Both the position numbers and the translations under genes were made by a program. Below, in pieces: positions 12,653 through 13,090 of a stretch of DNA of 13,090 nucleotides (the stretch's first letter is position 1; each line of letters opens with the position of its first letter). Where the stretch lies: the NCBI GenBank assembly GCA_937892405.1, contig CALAFS010000223.1, forward strand, positions 1 to 13,090. Direction: 5' to 3'. Under the pieces are notes generated by a model. It was given only the letters and a program-made list of their open reading frames with translations. It was not told the origin of the DNA and searched no databases. The stretch is from an uncultured Clostridia bacterium (GTDB lineage: Bacteria > Bacillota > Clostridia > Oscillospirales > CAG-272).

Positions 12653-13034
12653 GTAGGGGTCGTCGCCCCCGACGACCCGCAAAAGGAAAGGCATCGATTT
12701 GCTTTATCGGGAGGATATTTCGTTATCATATGACCCGTAGGGGCGACCATCGGTCGCCCGCGTCGTTATCTCTACATGCGGGGTATCGGCTTTTTGCCCG
12801 ACCTCCCTCCGGCATTTCTTTTACAAAACGAAACCTCCATCAAAGTTTTCCGCTTGAAAGTATGCTTTGATATGAAATCTCGCCATGGTTTCTCAATTTT
12901 CACCGCGTGGGAAAACATGGTTTTTACGGCGGGCGACCGATGGTCGCCCCTACGATGAAAGCGGGCGAAAACACCTCGATAAAGCGCACGCGGTCGGCAA
13001 AGCGCGGCGGGTCGTCGGGGGCGCCGACCCCTAC
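12653..13034. repeat. Nested GTAGGGG inverted repeats, right block
   Basis: The outer arms are 12653-12679 (GTAGGGGTCGTCGCCCCC start) and 13008-13034, near-perfect inverses. The inner arms are 12737-12759 and 12931-12953, perfect 23-bp inverses. The outer arms are the same family as 2424-2450/2556-2582 and the inner arms as 2346-2368. The central 12760-12930 has no supported gene. The symmetric nesting suggests one composite unit or sequential insertion into like sites. Confidence 0.75.
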
Positions 13035-13037
13035 GGA

Positions 13038-13090
13038 GCGCGTTGAACCCTTGCAACGCGCGGTGAAATCCGACCTGTGGTCGGGTGAAA
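13038..13090 (+). repeat. GTGAAAT hairpin array, cut by window edge
   Basis: The stem GCGCGTTG/CAACGCGC (13038-13045/13054-13061) is followed by GTGAAAT (13063-13069), the stem CCGACC-TGT-GGTCGG (13070-13084) and another GTGAAA at the very end. It is the same unit design as 2193-2301, and the array probably continues beyond the window. Confidence 0.7.

Larger units (their letters stand above)
11996..13090. other. Gene-free region after dnaA
   Basis: In order it holds element D, oriC, a strand-composition switch (pyrimidine-rich ~12383-12464, purine-rich ~12465-12546), and nested GTAGGGG inverted repeats with a GTGAAAT array to the window edge. The palindrome CTCCGCGGAG is at 12398-12407. No protein gene is supported, and dnaN is not present here. 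Confidence 0.75.

Overview
The window looks like a chromosomal piece of an uncultured, endospore-forming Clostridia (Firmicutes) of the gut-associated Oscillospirales/Christensenellales kind. The reasons are the spoVAC-spoVAD-spoVAE set without the extra Bacillus spoVA genes, AddA recombination, a Firmicutes-type DnaA and origin, SigA-like promoters with strong Shine-Dalgarno sites, moderately GC-rich genes separated by AT-rich gaps, and many short intergenic palindromes. The genus cannot be told from the sequence alone.

Layout from left to right. (1) The 3' two thirds of addA (1-2057), then about 0.9 kb of non-coding repeats. (2) A rightward group: a ribokinase-like kinase fused to an AraC-type DNA-binding domain (2953-4206), a nucleoside hydrolase (4449-5345) and a small membrane protein (5360-5815). 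It ends at a strong bidirectional terminator facing a leftward DUF4190 membrane protein (5882-6379). (3) A leftward pyrR-DUF2752 pair (7616-6618), divergent from (4) the rightward spoVAC, spoVAD and spoVAE sporulation operon (7869-9803). (5) Directly after spoVAE, a compact locus that looks like a type I toxin-antitoxin system: a 26-28 residue hydrophobic peptide, a converging antisense RNA gene, two near-consensus promoters and a 29-bp long-range helix. (6) A gap of about 0.5 kb holding a tandem pair of ~146-bp units. Each folds as a compact three-way junction plus a hairpin, with paired compensatory base changes between the copies. (7) dnaA (10619-11995) with its own promoter, followed by an oriC-like region (12165-12390): at least seven good DnaA boxes, a TAC-triplet (DnaA-trio) tract and an AT-rich segment. 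dnaN does not follow within the window. (8) More nested intergenic repeats up to the right edge.

Three repeat families thread through the gaps. The first has heptamer-ended elements (AATTCAG/AATTATG/AATTAAG), present four times, each with the same end against the stop codon of a gene. The second is GTAGGGG-type inverted repeats, nested around non-coding DNA. The third is arrays of small hairpins spaced by GTGAAAT.

Functional links: the nucleoside hydrolase and the kinase-regulator fusion plausibly form a self-regulated nucleoside/ribose salvage unit. PyrR points to pyrimidine control. The SpoVA proteins carry dipicolinic acid into the forespore. The best candidates for undescribed biology are the tandem structured element before dnaA, the stop-codon-abutting repeats, and the kinase-AraC fusion. 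The type I toxin locus fits a known class but has unusually clear architecture.
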